Part shown: one piece after another, positions 12,978-25,479 of the stretch
Position numbering within the stretch: position 1 is the stretch's first letter
Layout of the letters: each line of letters starts with the position of its first letter
Source: Castanea sativa
Taxonomy: Eukaryota; Streptophyta; Magnoliopsida; Fagales; Fagaceae
Direction: 5' to 3'
Assembly: GCF_040712315.1 (NCBI RefSeq)
Contig: NC_134024.1
Coordinates: 30,681,158-30,745,157 of the forward strand
Length of the DNA stretch: 64,000 nt
Program-made: the position numbers and the translations under genes
Notes under the pieces: model-generated
Seen by the model: the letters and a program-made list of their open reading frames with translations, nothing else
What the model was told of the DNA's origin: nothing
Database searches by the model: none

Positions 12978-12990
12978 ATCTCCCACTTGT
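12978..12990 (-). other. F1 polypurine tract
   Basis: On minus, acaagtgggagat abuts the start of the 3' LTR. AGTGGGAGAT before TGTTAG is the usual copia plus-strand primer. Confidence 0.75.
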
Positions 12991-12991
12991 C

Positions 12992-15900
12992 CTAAAGACT
13001 ATTGTGCACTAATCTAACTCCCATCTCCTACAAATGTGACTCAAAAGTCCTTTGGGGCAAGGCTTTGGTAAATGGATCCGCTAGATTCTTTGCACCATCA
13101 ATCTTTGCTACAACCACATCTCCTCGAGCAACAATGTCTCGAATGATGTGGTACTTTTTTTCTATGTGCTTTCCTTTCTATTGATTCCTTGGATCCTTGG
13201 ATTGTGCAACTGCTTCACTATTGTCGCAGAACAATGTAATGGGAACTTGCTCAATTCTCACAACACCAAGATCAGAAAGGAATTTTTTAAGCCAAACAGC
13301 CTCCTTTGCTGCTTCACAAGCAGCAACATATTCGGCTTCCATGGTGGAGTCAGTAATACAAGATTGCTTAACACTCCTCCAACTTATGGCTCTACCTCCT
13401 AAGGTGAAAACACAACCCGATATGGATTTTCTGAAATTTGGATTTGACTGAAAATATGAATCTGTATAGCCAATGGGAATCAAATCCTCACAACAGTAAA
13501 CAAGTATATAATCCCTTGTTCTCCTTAGATACTTGAGAATATGCTTTACAGTTGCCAATGTTTAGGTCCTGGATTTGATTGATATTGGCCGACCATGCCA
13601 ATTGAATAACAAATATCTAGTCTAGTACAAAGCATGACATACATGAGACTTTCTACCGCAGAAGCATAAGAAACTTGTCTCATCATATTTTCTTCCTCTT
13701 GAGTCTTAGGCCTTTGGTCATTAGACAAAGGAATTCCATGTCTAAAAGGAAGTAATCCTTTCTTGGAGTTTTGCATGCTAAACCGTTCTAGGACCTTATC
13801 TATATATCCAGCTTGTGACAAACGTAACATCCTATTCTTTCGATCTAGCCAAAGCTTGATCCCTAGAATATAATTAGCTTCGCCCAAGTCCTTGATATCA
13901 AATTGGCTTGACAACCAAACTTTAATTGATGACATTACTCCTACATTATTTCCAATGACTAGAATATCATCTACATAAAGCACTAGGAACATTACTACTT
14001 TGTCTTGATGTCTTTTGTACACACATGGTTCATCAAGATTTTTTTCAAAACCAAATGATTTGATTGTCTGATCAAATCTGATGTTCCATGACCTAGATGC
14101 TTGCTTAAGTCCATAAATGGACCTTTTCAACTTGCATACCATATGCTCTTGGTTCTTTGCTATGAAACCTTCTAGTCGCAGCATATAGATTTCTTCTTCA
14201 AGATTGCCATTAAGAAATGCAGTCTTGACATCCATTTGTCAATCTCATAATCATAATGAGCAGCAATGGATAAGAGAATTCTGATAGATTTAAGCATGGC
14301 TACTGGCGAAAAAGTTTCATCATAGTCAATGCCTTCTTTTTGTGTATACCCTTTCGCCACTAGTATTATTTTAAAGGTTTCAACCTTTCCATCTATCCCT
14401 TTCTTCCTTTTGTAAACCCATTTGCAACCAACAGGTTTGATGACGTTAGGTGCTTCTGCAAGATCCCAAACTTGATTAGAATACATCGAATCTAATTCAT
14501 ATTTCATAGCTTGGACCCAACGATGTATATCTATATCATTCATTGCCTCCTCATAAGTGTAGGAATCCAATTCAGCCTCTTCTGAGATAACTTCATAAGT
14601 TTCTCCCAAACCTATAAATCTCACAGGAGGCTGAACAATTCTCCCACTACGACGAGGCACCTGTGTATTAGACATCTCATGAGTAGTATATTGTGGTGTA
14701 TCGAATACAACCACATCATCTCTAGTTTCATCCATTGGTTGTTCAACTACAGGTTCATCTATTTCAGCCTAAAACAACTTTACTCCTAGGATTAAAGTTA
14801 TTCACATAATCATCCTCCAAGAATTTGGCATGAGTGCTAACACACTTTGTTATCCTTATGATTATAGAATAAATAACCCTTGGTTTCCTTTGAATACCTT
14901 AAAAACATGCATACTTCCGTTTTAGCTTCCAACTTATCAGACTTCCGTTTCAACACATGTACTGGACATCCCCAAATGTGGAGATACTTCATACTAGGCT
15001 TGCGCCCACTCCATAATTCCTTAGGTGTGTTGGGAACAGATTTTGATGGAACTAAATTCAAAATATGTATAGCAGTTTTTAGTGCATATCCCCAAAAGGA
15101 AATTGGTAAAGTGGACCTAACCATTTTCAAAAGAGTCCTATTCCTTCTCTCCCCTACACCATTTTGTTGAGGAGTTCCAAGTGCAGTTAATTGGGATACA
15201 ATCCCATTCTGAATTAGGTAATCCTTGAAATCTACAAGAAGGTATTCGCCACCTCGATCAAATCGAATGGCCTTTATGCGTTTGCCTAATTGATTCTCAA
15301 CTTCAACCCTAAACTCTTTGAACTTCTCAAAGGCTTCGGACTTTCATCTCATTAGGTACACATAACCATATCTTGAGTAATCCATCTGTGACAGTGATGA
15401 AGTATTCGTAACCTCCTTTTGCTTGGGTTGACATAGGACCACATACATCCGTATGAACTAATTCAAGAAACTCTTGGGCTCTTCTGCCTTTTGCATTAAA
15501 AGGTTATTTGGTCATTTTACCTTCCAAACAAGATTCACAAACTGGAAATTCATCAAAATCCATGGGCTGTAAAAGTCTATCTTTGATTAGTCTTTGAATC
15601 CTATTTGAATTAATATGACCTAAACGCTAGTGCCAAAGATATGCATCATTAGAAGGAAACTTTCTCTTTAATGATTTTACATGAGAGTTACTATCTAATT
15701 CAGAATTGTATAATTCATGCTTATCAGGAGTTAAAATATAAAGACCATCCATAATATTGCCAGAACAGTATACATTTTATCCTTCTTTATTATAACATTG
15801 TCTTTTAGGATAATACAATACCCATGTTTACCTAAGTAAGTTGCAGAAATTAAAATCCTACAAACATTAGGTACATACAGACAGTCTTCCAACATTAAAA

Positions 15901-16113
15901 CTCTAGAACTAAAACATAAATTAAACACTCCAACAAATACAACTGGAACTCTACTTCCATCCGCTAAGGTAAGAAACAATTCCCCTTCATTCAGCTTTTT
16001 GATCTCCTGAAACCCCTGCAAAGAATTGTAGATATGATTAGTACAACCTGAATCCACACACAAGGAATCCGTGGGATTCTGTACCAAACATATTTCAAGA
16101 AGGAATGTGTTTT
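12992..16113 (-). pseudogene. F1 pol (protease, integrase, RT, RNase H), multiply broken
   Basis: On minus, the aspartic protease motif CVDSGCTNHI is at about 16065. Next come integrase wording ([18 protein letters not shown] at about 15130) and RT in three overlapping frames. RT shows [11 protein letters not shown], then DVKTAFLNG, then YVDDILVIGN at about 13970. RNase H (MEAEYVAACEAAKEAVW) lies at about 13340 and the polyprotein end at about 13000. Frameshifts near 14235 and 13550 and stops in the integrase break the frame. About 5.2 kb of interior is otherwise complete in order. Confidence 0.9.
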
Positions 16114-16940
16114 TCATACCCTTATTCTTGGCAGTTTTGAAAATTGGACAATTCCTCTTCTAATGACCTTTCTCGCCACAATGGAAACACTTTCCTTTGG
16201 GCTTCTTTCCCTTATTGGCAACTCCCAAGACAATTTGTTTACCCTCTTGCTTAGTGAAGTTTTTTTTTTCTTCTTCTTACCCTTGCCTTTTGACTTAGGT
16301 TGAGAAGTAGAAGCTTCACCCACATTGGCTTCAACACTAGAAGTACCAAGGATGCCTTCCGCCGCTACCAATTCATTCATCAATTCAGACAATGAATAAA
16401 CCTTTTTGTTCATATTGTAATTGAGTTTGAATTCTTTGAATGATTCTGGTAGTGACTGGAGTATCATATCCACTTGAGATTCTCCATTAATATCGGCACC
16501 TAAAACCTCTAATGTATTCAGATTAGAGATCATTGTAAGACAATGTTCCCTAACTGAAGTACCTTCAGCCATTTTGGTATTATAAATTTACCTTATGGTT
16601 TCTTGCCTTGCAGAACGGCCTTGCTCACCAAAAATCTCCTTCAGACTTTGCATAATGTCCAAAGCTAGTTCTACATCTTGCATTTGATGTTATAGAACAT
16701 TTGAGATAGATGCTAGGATATAGCACTTGACCATCTCATTAGATTTCTGCCAACGATTATATCGTTGTTTTTTCTCAAGAGGAGCATCTAATGAAGGAAA
16801 GCTAGGACATGGTTGAGTAAGCACATATTTGTGCCTTTGGCAGTTAAAACAATGTCCAAAATTCTTTTCCAGTCAACATAGTTGGATTCAGTCAGTTTGT
16901 TTTGATTAAGAATAGTAACAAGTGAGCTAAATGATGCCAT
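16114..16940 (-). pseudogene. F1 gag, broken
   Basis: The likely start MASFSSLVTILNQ is at 16940, followed by a copia gag signature ending NYVDWKR. The frame is lost between about 16860 and 16575. It resumes at 16572 with GTSVREHCLTMISNLN and LNYNMNKKVYSLSELMNEL. The frame breaks again at a lysine run coded by a T run on plus (about 16261-16280), just before the zinc-knuckle region. Confidence 0.8.
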
Positions 16941-17605
16941 GTTCAAATCTGAAAACAATAAACATGAATATGATAAGTAAACTGGACATTATCAATTTAT
17001 CATATAGACATAATATGGAACTTTAATAAAACCATAATATAATATATGCAACGACAACTCAATCCCATGTTTATAATTCCTTGGTAGCAAGTTTATTATA
17101 AACACTATGATTGATTGAGAACTATTCTCGTTATTAGTGCTATCATGATAACTCTTATCAAACACTAGTAATATGCCATATTACCTTTGGCCTCTAAGTA
17201 ATAATGACATAGCTCCTTTGGGAGGTTAACATTACACTTAGTCTAGTGTACACCATTATCTAGAATCATGTGTAGCCACATTTCATCTCCCTTTATAGTG
17301 TTTAAACTTGTAGTACCATGAAACAAAACACCCTCCTTTGGGATCGCAAGGCATATATGCCAAGACGAGGTGCTTGTCCACACTACTTTAAACTAAGTAA
17401 GTTCAATCTCGTAGTAGCATGAAATAAACACCCTCCTTTGAGATCACGAGGCATATACGCCAAGACGAGGTGCTTATCCCACACTACTTTGAACTGATAA
17501 TGGAGGCCGTGAGATTCAATTCTTGTATCTCTCTCTCACTAGATGTTTTAAAATAAAGGTTTTTAATTAAAAACATGCATAAACAAATTACACAGCCTTG
17601 CTCTT

Positions 17606-17607
<2 letters not shown>

Positions 17608-17663
<56 letters not shown>
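17608..17663. repeat. (TA)n microsatellite in F1 leader
   Basis: About 28 uninterrupted AT dinucleotides. It lies between the F1 PBS and gag and is probably polymorphic. Confidence 0.95.
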
Positions 17664-17666
<3 letters not shown>

Positions 17667-17694
17667 ACTTAGAGAAAATTCTGAAACCACAGTC

Positions 17695-17885
17695 CTCGAT
17701 CGATCAAGGATGTATCTCGATCGATCGAGAAAAGTTCTAGTTGCTTGATCGATCCTCGACAGATTCTTGATCGATCGAGAAAAATTCCACGAAGCTTGAT
17801 TGATGCTTTGACAGATCCTCGATTGGTCGAAAAAACTTCTGCCAGCTTGATCGATGCTCGACAGATTCTCAATTGACCGAGCATC
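17695..17885. repeat. Imperfect ~52-bp tandem repeat with TCGATCGATCGAG cores in F1 leader
   Basis: The phrase 'cttgatcgat.ctcgacag' recurs at 17743, 17797 and 17848 (spacing 54 and 51), with a further copy upstream. Each carries a palindromic gatcgatc-type core. Read on minus, the repeat gives a repetitive ORF that is not a known protein. Confidence 0.7.
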
Positions 17886-18189
17886 GCGAATTTCAAATTT
17901 TCCAGAATTTTTCTAAAACAGTTTTTTTAATGTTTTCATGAACAAAACAACCATCATATGAACATAATAGACAGAAATTGATATCAAAACTGAATTTCAT
18001 TGATGCTATAGCCTTCAAGTTCAGTTTAACATAATTAAATTAAAAATTAAACCACATCATAACATCAATATCAGTTTTTGTCAAACAATAATTTCAACAA
18101 CCATGCAGAAAACTAATTTCTAACAACATGAAACTATTGTCAGCAATTCCAAAACTCAAAACATGTTAAACAGATACGAAATGAAGACC

Positions 18190-18201
18190 GCTTTGATACC
18201 A
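18190..18201 (-). other. F1 primer-binding site (initiator tRNA-Met)
   Basis: On minus, TGGTATCAAAGC begins two bases after the 5' LTR end. It differs by one base from the TGGTATCAGAGC that pairs with the 3' end of initiator tRNA-Met. Confidence 0.85.
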
Positions 18202-18203
18202 TT

Positions 18204-19624
18204 TGATGGTTAAATACATGTTTGTATCACATACAAAACATACGCAGTGGAAAAATAAACAGATCTACTTCATTCATAAATGTTAGCATGCATTATGTAA
18301 GTTTCAGAATATAAGAACAAGAAGTTTGCCTTGGAGTGGTGAATTTCAAAACTGAAGATCAGAAGCACTTGAGAACACTCTCAATCTTCACTCCAATTCC
18401 ACTAACGCCCAAGATGTGTGGTCTCTCAATCAGTTTTCAAATGGAGAATGTCAAAGTGTCTAACACTTACATACACACCACTTCACACTAGTGTTCTTGC
18501 AAAAATCTCTACAGAATATTCTGTATGTTTCTCCCTTTATTTCTAATTGATTATCTAATTGGGCTGGCCTTTTGAGCCTTTCCACTTGGGCTTAAGTGTG
18601 TGGCTTGGAGTGGGACCAAAAGGGACCAATAAGACACTAGCTCCAATGGGTCTTGAGTTTTTCTGTCAACTCTTGACAAGTTCAAAGTTACTATTAATTA
18701 TATTTAATATCACTATATAAATATAATTGCACTCTAGGCCTTATTTATAAATTATATCCCAAGACTTTATTGTACATGCAATCCCTTCATAAAATATTCG
18801 TAGTAATACAAAGTCATAAATGTAGACTGCTACTTTGTAGATTACTACATCTTATTCTTGAGTACTCGGTTTAATCCTTTAAGTTATTCATCATATATTT
18901 ATGAAATCCAATTTCATAAATATATACTTTAGTAACTTATTACCAAAGTGATTAGGTCTAACTCTCTGAATAACAAACCCATTAAACTTATCTCAAGGGA
19001 ATATTTTATATCTCCGTTAAGAGGCTATGAATTCCATCTTGAGAATATATGTTCCATCAACACTAAATGTGGCTGCTCAACATACTGAGGTTTTGATCGT
19101 TACTTTAAATCTCACTCCTGATATATTAAAGCAACCTATACCTCATGATCAAGTCCATTATTCTCTCAGGATTAAGAGTTCATGCAAATATAAGTCATGA
19201 GTTTATTATTCATTTGACAGTCGTTAGGAGAATAATAAATCTCACAGCGATCCAGTTCAATATGTCTTAACTCTTAAAACATATCAACATATCAACTTGA
19301 AATCTCCATTTCCACGATCAAGACAAATCATCTTAGTTGATATGTTATAGTCTTCACAGATGAAATGCTCAATTTCATCACCGACTACGAACTAAAATTA
19401 TGAGTTTACAAAGTACTTGTGATTTATATCTTCTGTGACTAAATCACATAAATCACATACTATGCATCTCATATGCATTTCATAGACTATATGATAATGT
19501 CCCAATATTCATGTTACCATTATTTTAGATAATAATAAAATAATTTTATCAAACACAACATTAAGTCATACATAATGTCATATATAGCATCATACAATAG
19601 GATTTAAGGGCATTAAGCCTAACA
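18204..19624 (-). repeat. F1 5' LTR
   Basis: It starts tgatggttaaatac and ends agcctaaca on plus, and partners 11568-12977. The two copies differ visibly by many substitutions and small indels, so this insertion is older than D and F2. Confidence 0.9.
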
Positions 19625-22600
19625 GGTTACAACCTTGTTACATGATATGATGCATAATGAGGTGGAGGTGTATGTCGATGATATGATAGTGAAATCCAAG
19701 GACAGAAAAAAAAAAAAAAAGCTAAGAGGATTAAAGAGTATAGGCTAAGATTGGACCCACAAAAGTGTACCTTCGGAGTAACTGCTGAAAAATTGCTAGG
19801 CTTCTAGTGAGTGATAGAGGGATAAAAGTTGACCCATCCAAGATCAAAGTCATATTGGATATGCCTCCACCTAAAAGTGAGAAAGAGATAAGGGGTTTGT
19901 TAGATCGATTACAATACATTAATTGATTCATTGCCAAGCTTACCTCCACTTGTGAGCCCATCTTCATACTCCTAAGGAAGAATGAACCACATTCATAGAA
20001 TGATGAGTGTCGAAAAGCCTTTGAACTTATCAAGGAATATCTCATCTACCCATCTGTCCTAGTGCCTCCACAACATGGAAAACCTTACTCCTGTACCTCT
20101 CCATCATAGGGGATGCGGTTGGAAGTATGCTTGCACAAGAAGATGATGACAAGAATAAGAGGGTTGTATACTACTTGAGCAAGAGGTTCCATATTATGAG
20201 ACTAGGTACACTCTCATAGAAAAGTCATTCTTATTGGTGGTGACAAGAATTGACCCATTGAAGTATCTCTTTGAGAAGCCTGCTTTGAGTGGAAGATTGT
20301 CAAGATAGTTGATCTTATTGGCAGAATTTGATTTGAAGTATGCGGTTAGGAAAACTATCAAAGGGAGCGTCATGTTAGATTTTTGTGCCAAGAATCCTAT
20401 AGAAGGGGAAGATGGTAAAGAAGACTTTTCAAATAAGGAAATTTTGGATGTTGAGTTAGGAACATGGAAGATATACTTTTCTTAGAGCCTTAAACCAATA
20501 TGGGAATGGGATAAGAATACTCTTGATCACTCCCAGGGATCACACATACCTTTGCAATCAAGTTGAGCTTTGAAGCAACTCACAATGTGGCTGAATATAA
20601 GGCTTGTATTATCAGAATGGAAGCTCTTCGAGAATTGAGAGTAAAAAAGGCTGAAGTCTTGGAGATTCAACTTTGGTTATAGCCTAAGCACAAAAATTGT
20701 TGAAGGTAAATGAGGAACACTTGAAGCCTTATCAACAATACTTGGAGGACTTGACCAAGACCTTTGACAAGATTGGATACACAATCATCCTAGAGCTCAA
20801 AATCAATTTACAGATGCCTTAGATACCTTAGCCTCCATGGTTCAAATACCCGAGGGAGTATGGACACGACCCTTAGAGATTTAGCAAAGTTATAAGGAAG
20901 TGCACAAAGGGAAGACCGAAGCTTCAGTAATGACCATAGAGGAGGAGGAAGTTCTGTGGTACTATGACATCATAAAGTTCTTAGAACTAAGGGCATATTC
21001 GGATGGTGCTATCAAGAGAAAATGTTGTTCCATTAGGATAATGGCAACACAATACATCCTATGTGGAGGATAACTCTATATAAGGCCCTACATGGTATAC
21101 ACCTTCTTTTCTTGAAAAAGGAAGAAGCCGAGAAGGTAATGGAAGAAGTTTATCAAGGGATTTGTGGCCCTCATATGAATGGGAGAATGTTAGCTAAGAA
21201 AATCCTAAGGATGGGGTACTATTGGAATACAATGGAGACCAATTATGTGGACTATGTGAAAAGTTGCCATGATTGTCAGACACATGCCAACTTGAACCAT
21301 GAACCACTTAATGAGTTGTACAGCATGACTTCTCTATGGTCATTCTCGATTTGGGGCATAGATGTGATCAGAAGGATAGCTCCTAAGGCTTCAAATGGGC
21401 ATAAATATAGCCTGGTGACAATTGACTATTTCACCAAATGGGTGGAGGTAGCCTCCTACTCTATATTGAAGGCTATGCATATGGCTCGGTTCTTAGAAAA
21501 CAACATCATATGTTGGTTTGGGGTGCTCCAAGAGATCATTTTCGATAACAGCTCCCACTTTGAGGGTGAAGTTCGGAGAGTCATGGAAGAATATAGCATT
21601 GAGCATTAAGAGAGAATGTTCTTAGAACTATGACATCATAAAGTTCTTAGAACTAAGGGCATATTCGGATGGTGCTATCAAGAGAGAATGTTGTTCCATT
21701 AGGATAATGGCAACACAATACATCCTATGTGGAGGACAACTCTATTTAAGGTCCTACATGGTATACACTTTCTTTGCTTGAAGAAGGAAGAAGCCGAGAA
21801 GGTAATGGAAGACGTTCATTGAGGGATTTATGGCCCTCATATGAATGGGAGAATGTTAGCCAACAAAATCCTAAGGATGGGGTACTATTGGAATATGATG
21901 GAGACCGATGGTGTGGACTATGTGAAAAGTTTCCATGATTGTCAAACACACGCCAACTTGAACCATGTACCACCTAATGAGTTGTATAGCATGACTTCTC
22001 CATGGTCATTCTTCATTTGGGGCATAGATGTGATTGGAAGGATAGCTCCTAAGGCTTCAAATGGGCATAAATATAGTTTGGTGGCAATTGACTATTTCAC
22101 CAAGTGGGTGGAGGCAACCTCCTACTCCATATTGAAGGCTATGCATATGGCTCGGTTCTTAGAAAACAACATCATATGTTGGTTTGGGGTGCTCCAAGAG
22201 ATCATCTTCGATAACAACTCCCACTTTGAGGGTGAAGTCTGGAGAGTCATAGAAGAATATAGCATTGAGCATTACAAGTCTTCACCATATCGACCACAAT
22301 CTAATGGGGCCTTAGAAGCAGCTAGTAAGAATGTGAAGAACATCCTAGCCAAAATAGTAGTGACATACAAAGATTGGGCTGAGAAGCTTCCGTTTGCCTT
22401 ATAGGGTTATAGAACTTCTATCCATGCGTCGAATGAGGCAACACCTTACTCTTTGGTTTATGGTAGTGAGGTGGTGCTTCCTATTGAGGTGGAGATACAA
22501 TCTTTGAGGGTATTGGTGGAAACCAAGGTCCTAGAGGAGGATTGGGCTAAGGCGAGAGCTTTGGTAGATGAGAAGTGAGTTAGGGCACAGTATCATGCAT

Positions 22601-22860
22601 AAGGTTACCAAAAAAGGATTGCTAGAGCATTCAACAAGAAAGTGAAACTGAGAAACCTTAAAGAAGGGGACTTGGTCCTAAAGGTGCTTAGAGATGAGAC
22701 TTTTGATCCAAGAGGAAGGATGAATCCAAGATGGTTTGGGCCTTTTATCATTAAGAAGATCATGTCTAGAGGTGCTATGAGGATCACAGATTTGGATGGG
22801 AAAGAGATGCTTTGCCTAATTAACATGGATAGACTCTGAAAATACCACATTTAGAGAGAG
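19625..22860 (+). pseudogene. Element C pol remainder: end of RT, two RNase H domains, integrase
   Basis: RT resumes with HDMMHNEVEVYVDDMIVKSK, then an A run at 19706-19720 shifts the frame. First RNase H wording follows to about 20400. A Tat-type second RNase H is in mixed frames at 20530-20900. Integrase occupies 21061-22840: zinc binding (ILRMGYYWNTMETN...CHDCQTHA), core ([27 protein letters not shown]), and C terminus (LVLKVLRDETFDPRGRMNPR). The zinc and core region is present twice. Stops at about 22404, 22579 and 22602 break the rest. Confidence 0.88.
20961..22275 (+). repeat. Tandem duplication of ~649 bp in the element C integrase
   Basis: 20961-21609 and 21627-22275 are nearly identical, offset by 666 bp, with 17 bp of junction sequence between. 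Each copy encodes the same zinc-binding and catalytic-core segment. The first copy ends in a stop just after SIEH. Confidence 0.9.
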
Positions 22861-23219
22861 AGAAAAAAAAAACTTGCTTGGTTTAAAACCCGAAAGGGCG
22901 GCCTAGGCAAAAGTTATGGCAAAAGAACCCTACTAAATTAAAAACCTAAAAGGGCAATCTAGGAAAAGTTAGGGGAAAAAACCATGGACATGGTGAAAAT
23001 TCCCGAAGGGACGTCGTGGGAAAAATAACATGTCAAAGGTAAAAGAAAAGAAAAAGAATAAATACAAAGGAATGAGAGGACAATAAGCAAAGATAATAAA
23101 AAAGTGATTCGCTTATTGTTCCAATTAAAAGGTAACATGATTGTTTTCATAGGGGATTTGGAACATTCCAATCCTTTATTAAATTCAAAAACAAAAACAT
23201 GAGAATCATAAAGTGCAGA
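22861..23219. other. Spacer after element C integrase
   Basis: Purine-rich plus strand with repeated 'aacccgaaagggcg' and 'aaacctaaaagggc' phrases just after the integrase stop. No gene seen. Confidence 0.4.
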
Positions 23220-24640
23220 AAAGTAAAATATGGGGCATATCAAGGTGGTCACTCAACCCTCCTTACTTTCTTCCTAGTCTTCATGTAAGCTTTCTCATCT
23301 CTCAGAATCCACTTCATGACATCTTCCAACCATTGCTTGTACCTCACAGTGGGATAGATGTATCAAGGAGGAGCAATACCTCTAGTCACCCTAAGACGTG
23401 GCCAAGCCTCACAAAGCCTACCCAAGATCCTATTGGTAAACACCTTGATGTGGAAGGCACCTTCATTATTGGGAGCTCCCTAATGCTCTTTGAATTTCCT
23501 TGAGATATGACAAGTGGAGTCGTAGGAGCAGCAACAAAGTCTAACTAAAGGCACAAAATAGTCCTTGCAGCAACTGTGAACCATGCTTGAGATATGCCAC
23601 CACTCCATGACCCATTGAATGTCGATCTCTTTGATGTGACCCATAAGCTCCATGTACGCCTCAAAGCTCATGTCATCTTGATGAAGCTGGCGGTCCCTAA
23701 AATGCCTAGGGAGGTATGTGTTGGGGGGTACGGTGGGAGGTTGAAGTAACTAAAGCATCTCCTGTAGCCATATCTGAAGGAAAAAAAAAAAAGGAGGAAA
23801 AAAAAAGAGGGAAAAAAGAGAAAAAAGCAAAAAAGAAAAGAGAGCATGAGTGAAAAAAAAAATTATATAAATAATGATGAAAGATGATATAAGGTGCCTT
23901 GATGGGTTAAAAACCGAAAGACAATCCATGCAAAATTAGAGGAATCCCACTAGGTTGAGAACCTAGAAAAAAGTTAGGGATTATACCTGAAGAAGAAGAG
24001 GATTTCCTGCAAAGAAGCTTGCTTCCTTCCTATGAAAGGCATCCAAACCATTGAAGGTTTCCGCCAAAATTAAGCCCACCAAGTTACCTCTCTTTAGCTC
24101 ATAAACCACTGTGCACATCTAGAGGTCCACACAATATGACCTTTGGACTAAGAAGTACCTTGCAAAAACACATAACCAAAAGGCATGAAGAAAGTATGAA
24201 TGTGGCCTCTTACCCACGGGAAGGGCCGAGCTGAAAAAGTGTGCAAAAACCAAGCTAAGGTTGATCTTGCCAATGACACACCACCTATTTGCCGTAGCAA
24301 GAGGAACGCCTAACACAACTTGCAACAAAGAGGGGAGATCCCCACCCATGGTAGGGAAGATGAGATCGTTAATCTCCGGTTCACCCAAGATTGCACCAAA
24401 TTCTTCGATCATGGGGCATAGTTCTACTCCATTGAAGTGAAAAACATGCCAAGTAGGGACCCAATAGTTGGCAGCAACATAAAGAAAAGGCCTATCCACC
24501 CTTATTTGATGGTACGGAAAGACACAAGAAAAACCATGGGGGCGATTGAATCCTTGAAATCAGGACCAAGCCTCCTAATCCAACTGAGACATCGAGTGGA
24601 GAGTTTCTGCCATTAAAGGACCTTAGAAAGGTGCTCTCTA
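23220..24640 (-). pseudogene. Antisense plant mobile-type gene (DUF7745-like), broken
   Basis: On minus, an N-terminal part (24734-24119) includes VAANYWVPTWHVFHFNG and PMIEEFGAILGEPEIN, then PSLLQVVLGVPL. A C-terminal part after a probable intron (about 24118-23780) includes MSFEAYMELMGHIKEIDIQ and VPLVRLCCCSYDSTCHISR. Unframed sequence to about 23220 continues the family wording. From memory this resembles DUF7745-type proteins found antisense in Tat gypsy elements. Its function is not known. It lies directly after the element C integrase on the opposite strand, as in D and E. Confidence 0.6.
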
Positions 24641-25220
24641 AGTTAAAAAATACATTAGTGAGGGTTTTGTGACCCAAAAGGCTACATTTATACTTAATTA
24701 ATGCGGTTAGGATTTCCTTTGATTTGTGGCCCACGTACGCAAGGTTAAACCTGCGTACTCGAAGTCAAAACTGAGTACGCAGGTCCATCCCTATGTATGC
24801 ACAAAGCTTGGCAAAAACTCATTCTCCCCTGTTTTAAGCATGGCTTTTCCACTCCAAGGTATTCCTAGGGTTCCTACAACCTAAAGGATCATTCAGGGCA
24901 TATTTCAAGCATAAGATTTCAAGCATCAAAGAAGCAATGTTGTATAGAAACAAACAATTAACTGTATATCTTATAAATTAAGTACTAGTCCAAATTAAAA
25001 AAAAATAGAAAAGATAGATGTGTTTTGTATGCCTATGTGTCTTGACTGCAAGTAATCAATGGTGTCACCCTTTCCTTGGTTGGTAGCTAGGAGTCGCCTC
25101 TGAATCACCACCACCACCACCTTCCGAGTAGGCCACCCCTCTAGGACCATAAAAGCTCCTTGAATAATTGGTCACCTCCAGCTTGAGATTCCCAGCCAGC
25201 TATACCAAATCCTCATGCTT
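24641..25220. other. Upstream region of the antisense gene, with an LTR-like segment
   Basis: No coding signal. A possible TATA (minus: tataaatg near 24690) sits upstream of the antisense gene. 24731-24805 resembles 5991-6065 of the element C LTR, with shared cccacgtacg, aacctgc and gtacgcagg words. Confidence 0.4.
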
Positions 25221-25264
25221 TTAGATGGTAGGCTGCAATTCAAAGAAAGAAGGGTTGGTGACCC

Positions 25265-25267
<3 letters not shown>

Positions 25268-25301
<34 letters not shown>
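25268..25301. repeat. (GA)n microsatellite
   Basis: Seventeen AG dinucleotides in a row on plus, within the 3' part of the PMD gene remnant. Confidence 0.95.
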
Positions 25302-25304
<3 letters not shown>

Positions 25305-25479
25305 CGAGAAGAAAAAAGAACAAAGGGGAAAGAAGAACACCGCCAGGGTGTTTAGAGGAAAAGGGTAGCCTGTAACTTTGGGATGGCGGCAGACTCCCGA
25401 GCAAAGCCATCTGGGCCGTAAGCATAAACCGTCCAAGGGAGATGTGGGGGTTAATGGGCTCATCAACAGCAAGCTCCTC

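Larger units (their letters stand above)
11568..19624 (-). mobile_element. Element F1: full-length Ty1/copia retrotransposon nested in the RT of element C
   Basis: Two LTRs of about 1.41 kb flank a minus-strand copia interior. On minus the order is LTR (19624-18204), PBS, leader with simple repeats, gag, protease, integrase, RT, RNase H, polypurine tract, LTR (12977-11568). Element C RT reads in frame across the insertion, which confirms the borders. The flanking pentamers are aatta (11563-11567) and ggtta (19625-19629), a decayed 5-bp duplication. All coding parts are broken, so it is dead. Confidence 0.92.
5807..22860 (+). mobile_element. Element C: Ty3/gypsy retrotransposon (Tat lineage), interrupted twice, 3' LTR not found
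   Basis: On plus the order is LTR (5807-7469), PBS, a poorly legible gag region, RT (11036-11567 and 19625 onward), RNase H, a second RNase-H-like domain and integrase to about 22840. It is interrupted by a solo LTR (7915-9287) and by copia element F1 (11568-19624). The second RNase-H-like segment (about 20550-20900, EATHNVAEYKACI wording) is the known mark of the Tat lineage. I saw no second copy of the LTR before 29 kb. Either the 3' LTR is deleted, or the element extends through the antisense genes at 23-27 kb and then ends degraded. Confidence 0.8.

Noticed and set aside
17484..17690. Minus ORF with a long YIYIYI run
   Set aside because: It is the translation of the (TA)n microsatellite.
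25093..25102. Reverse GGCGACTCC word suggesting a minus-strand gypsy PBS
   Set aside because: No LTR end or partner LTR was found beside it, and the match is only nine bases.
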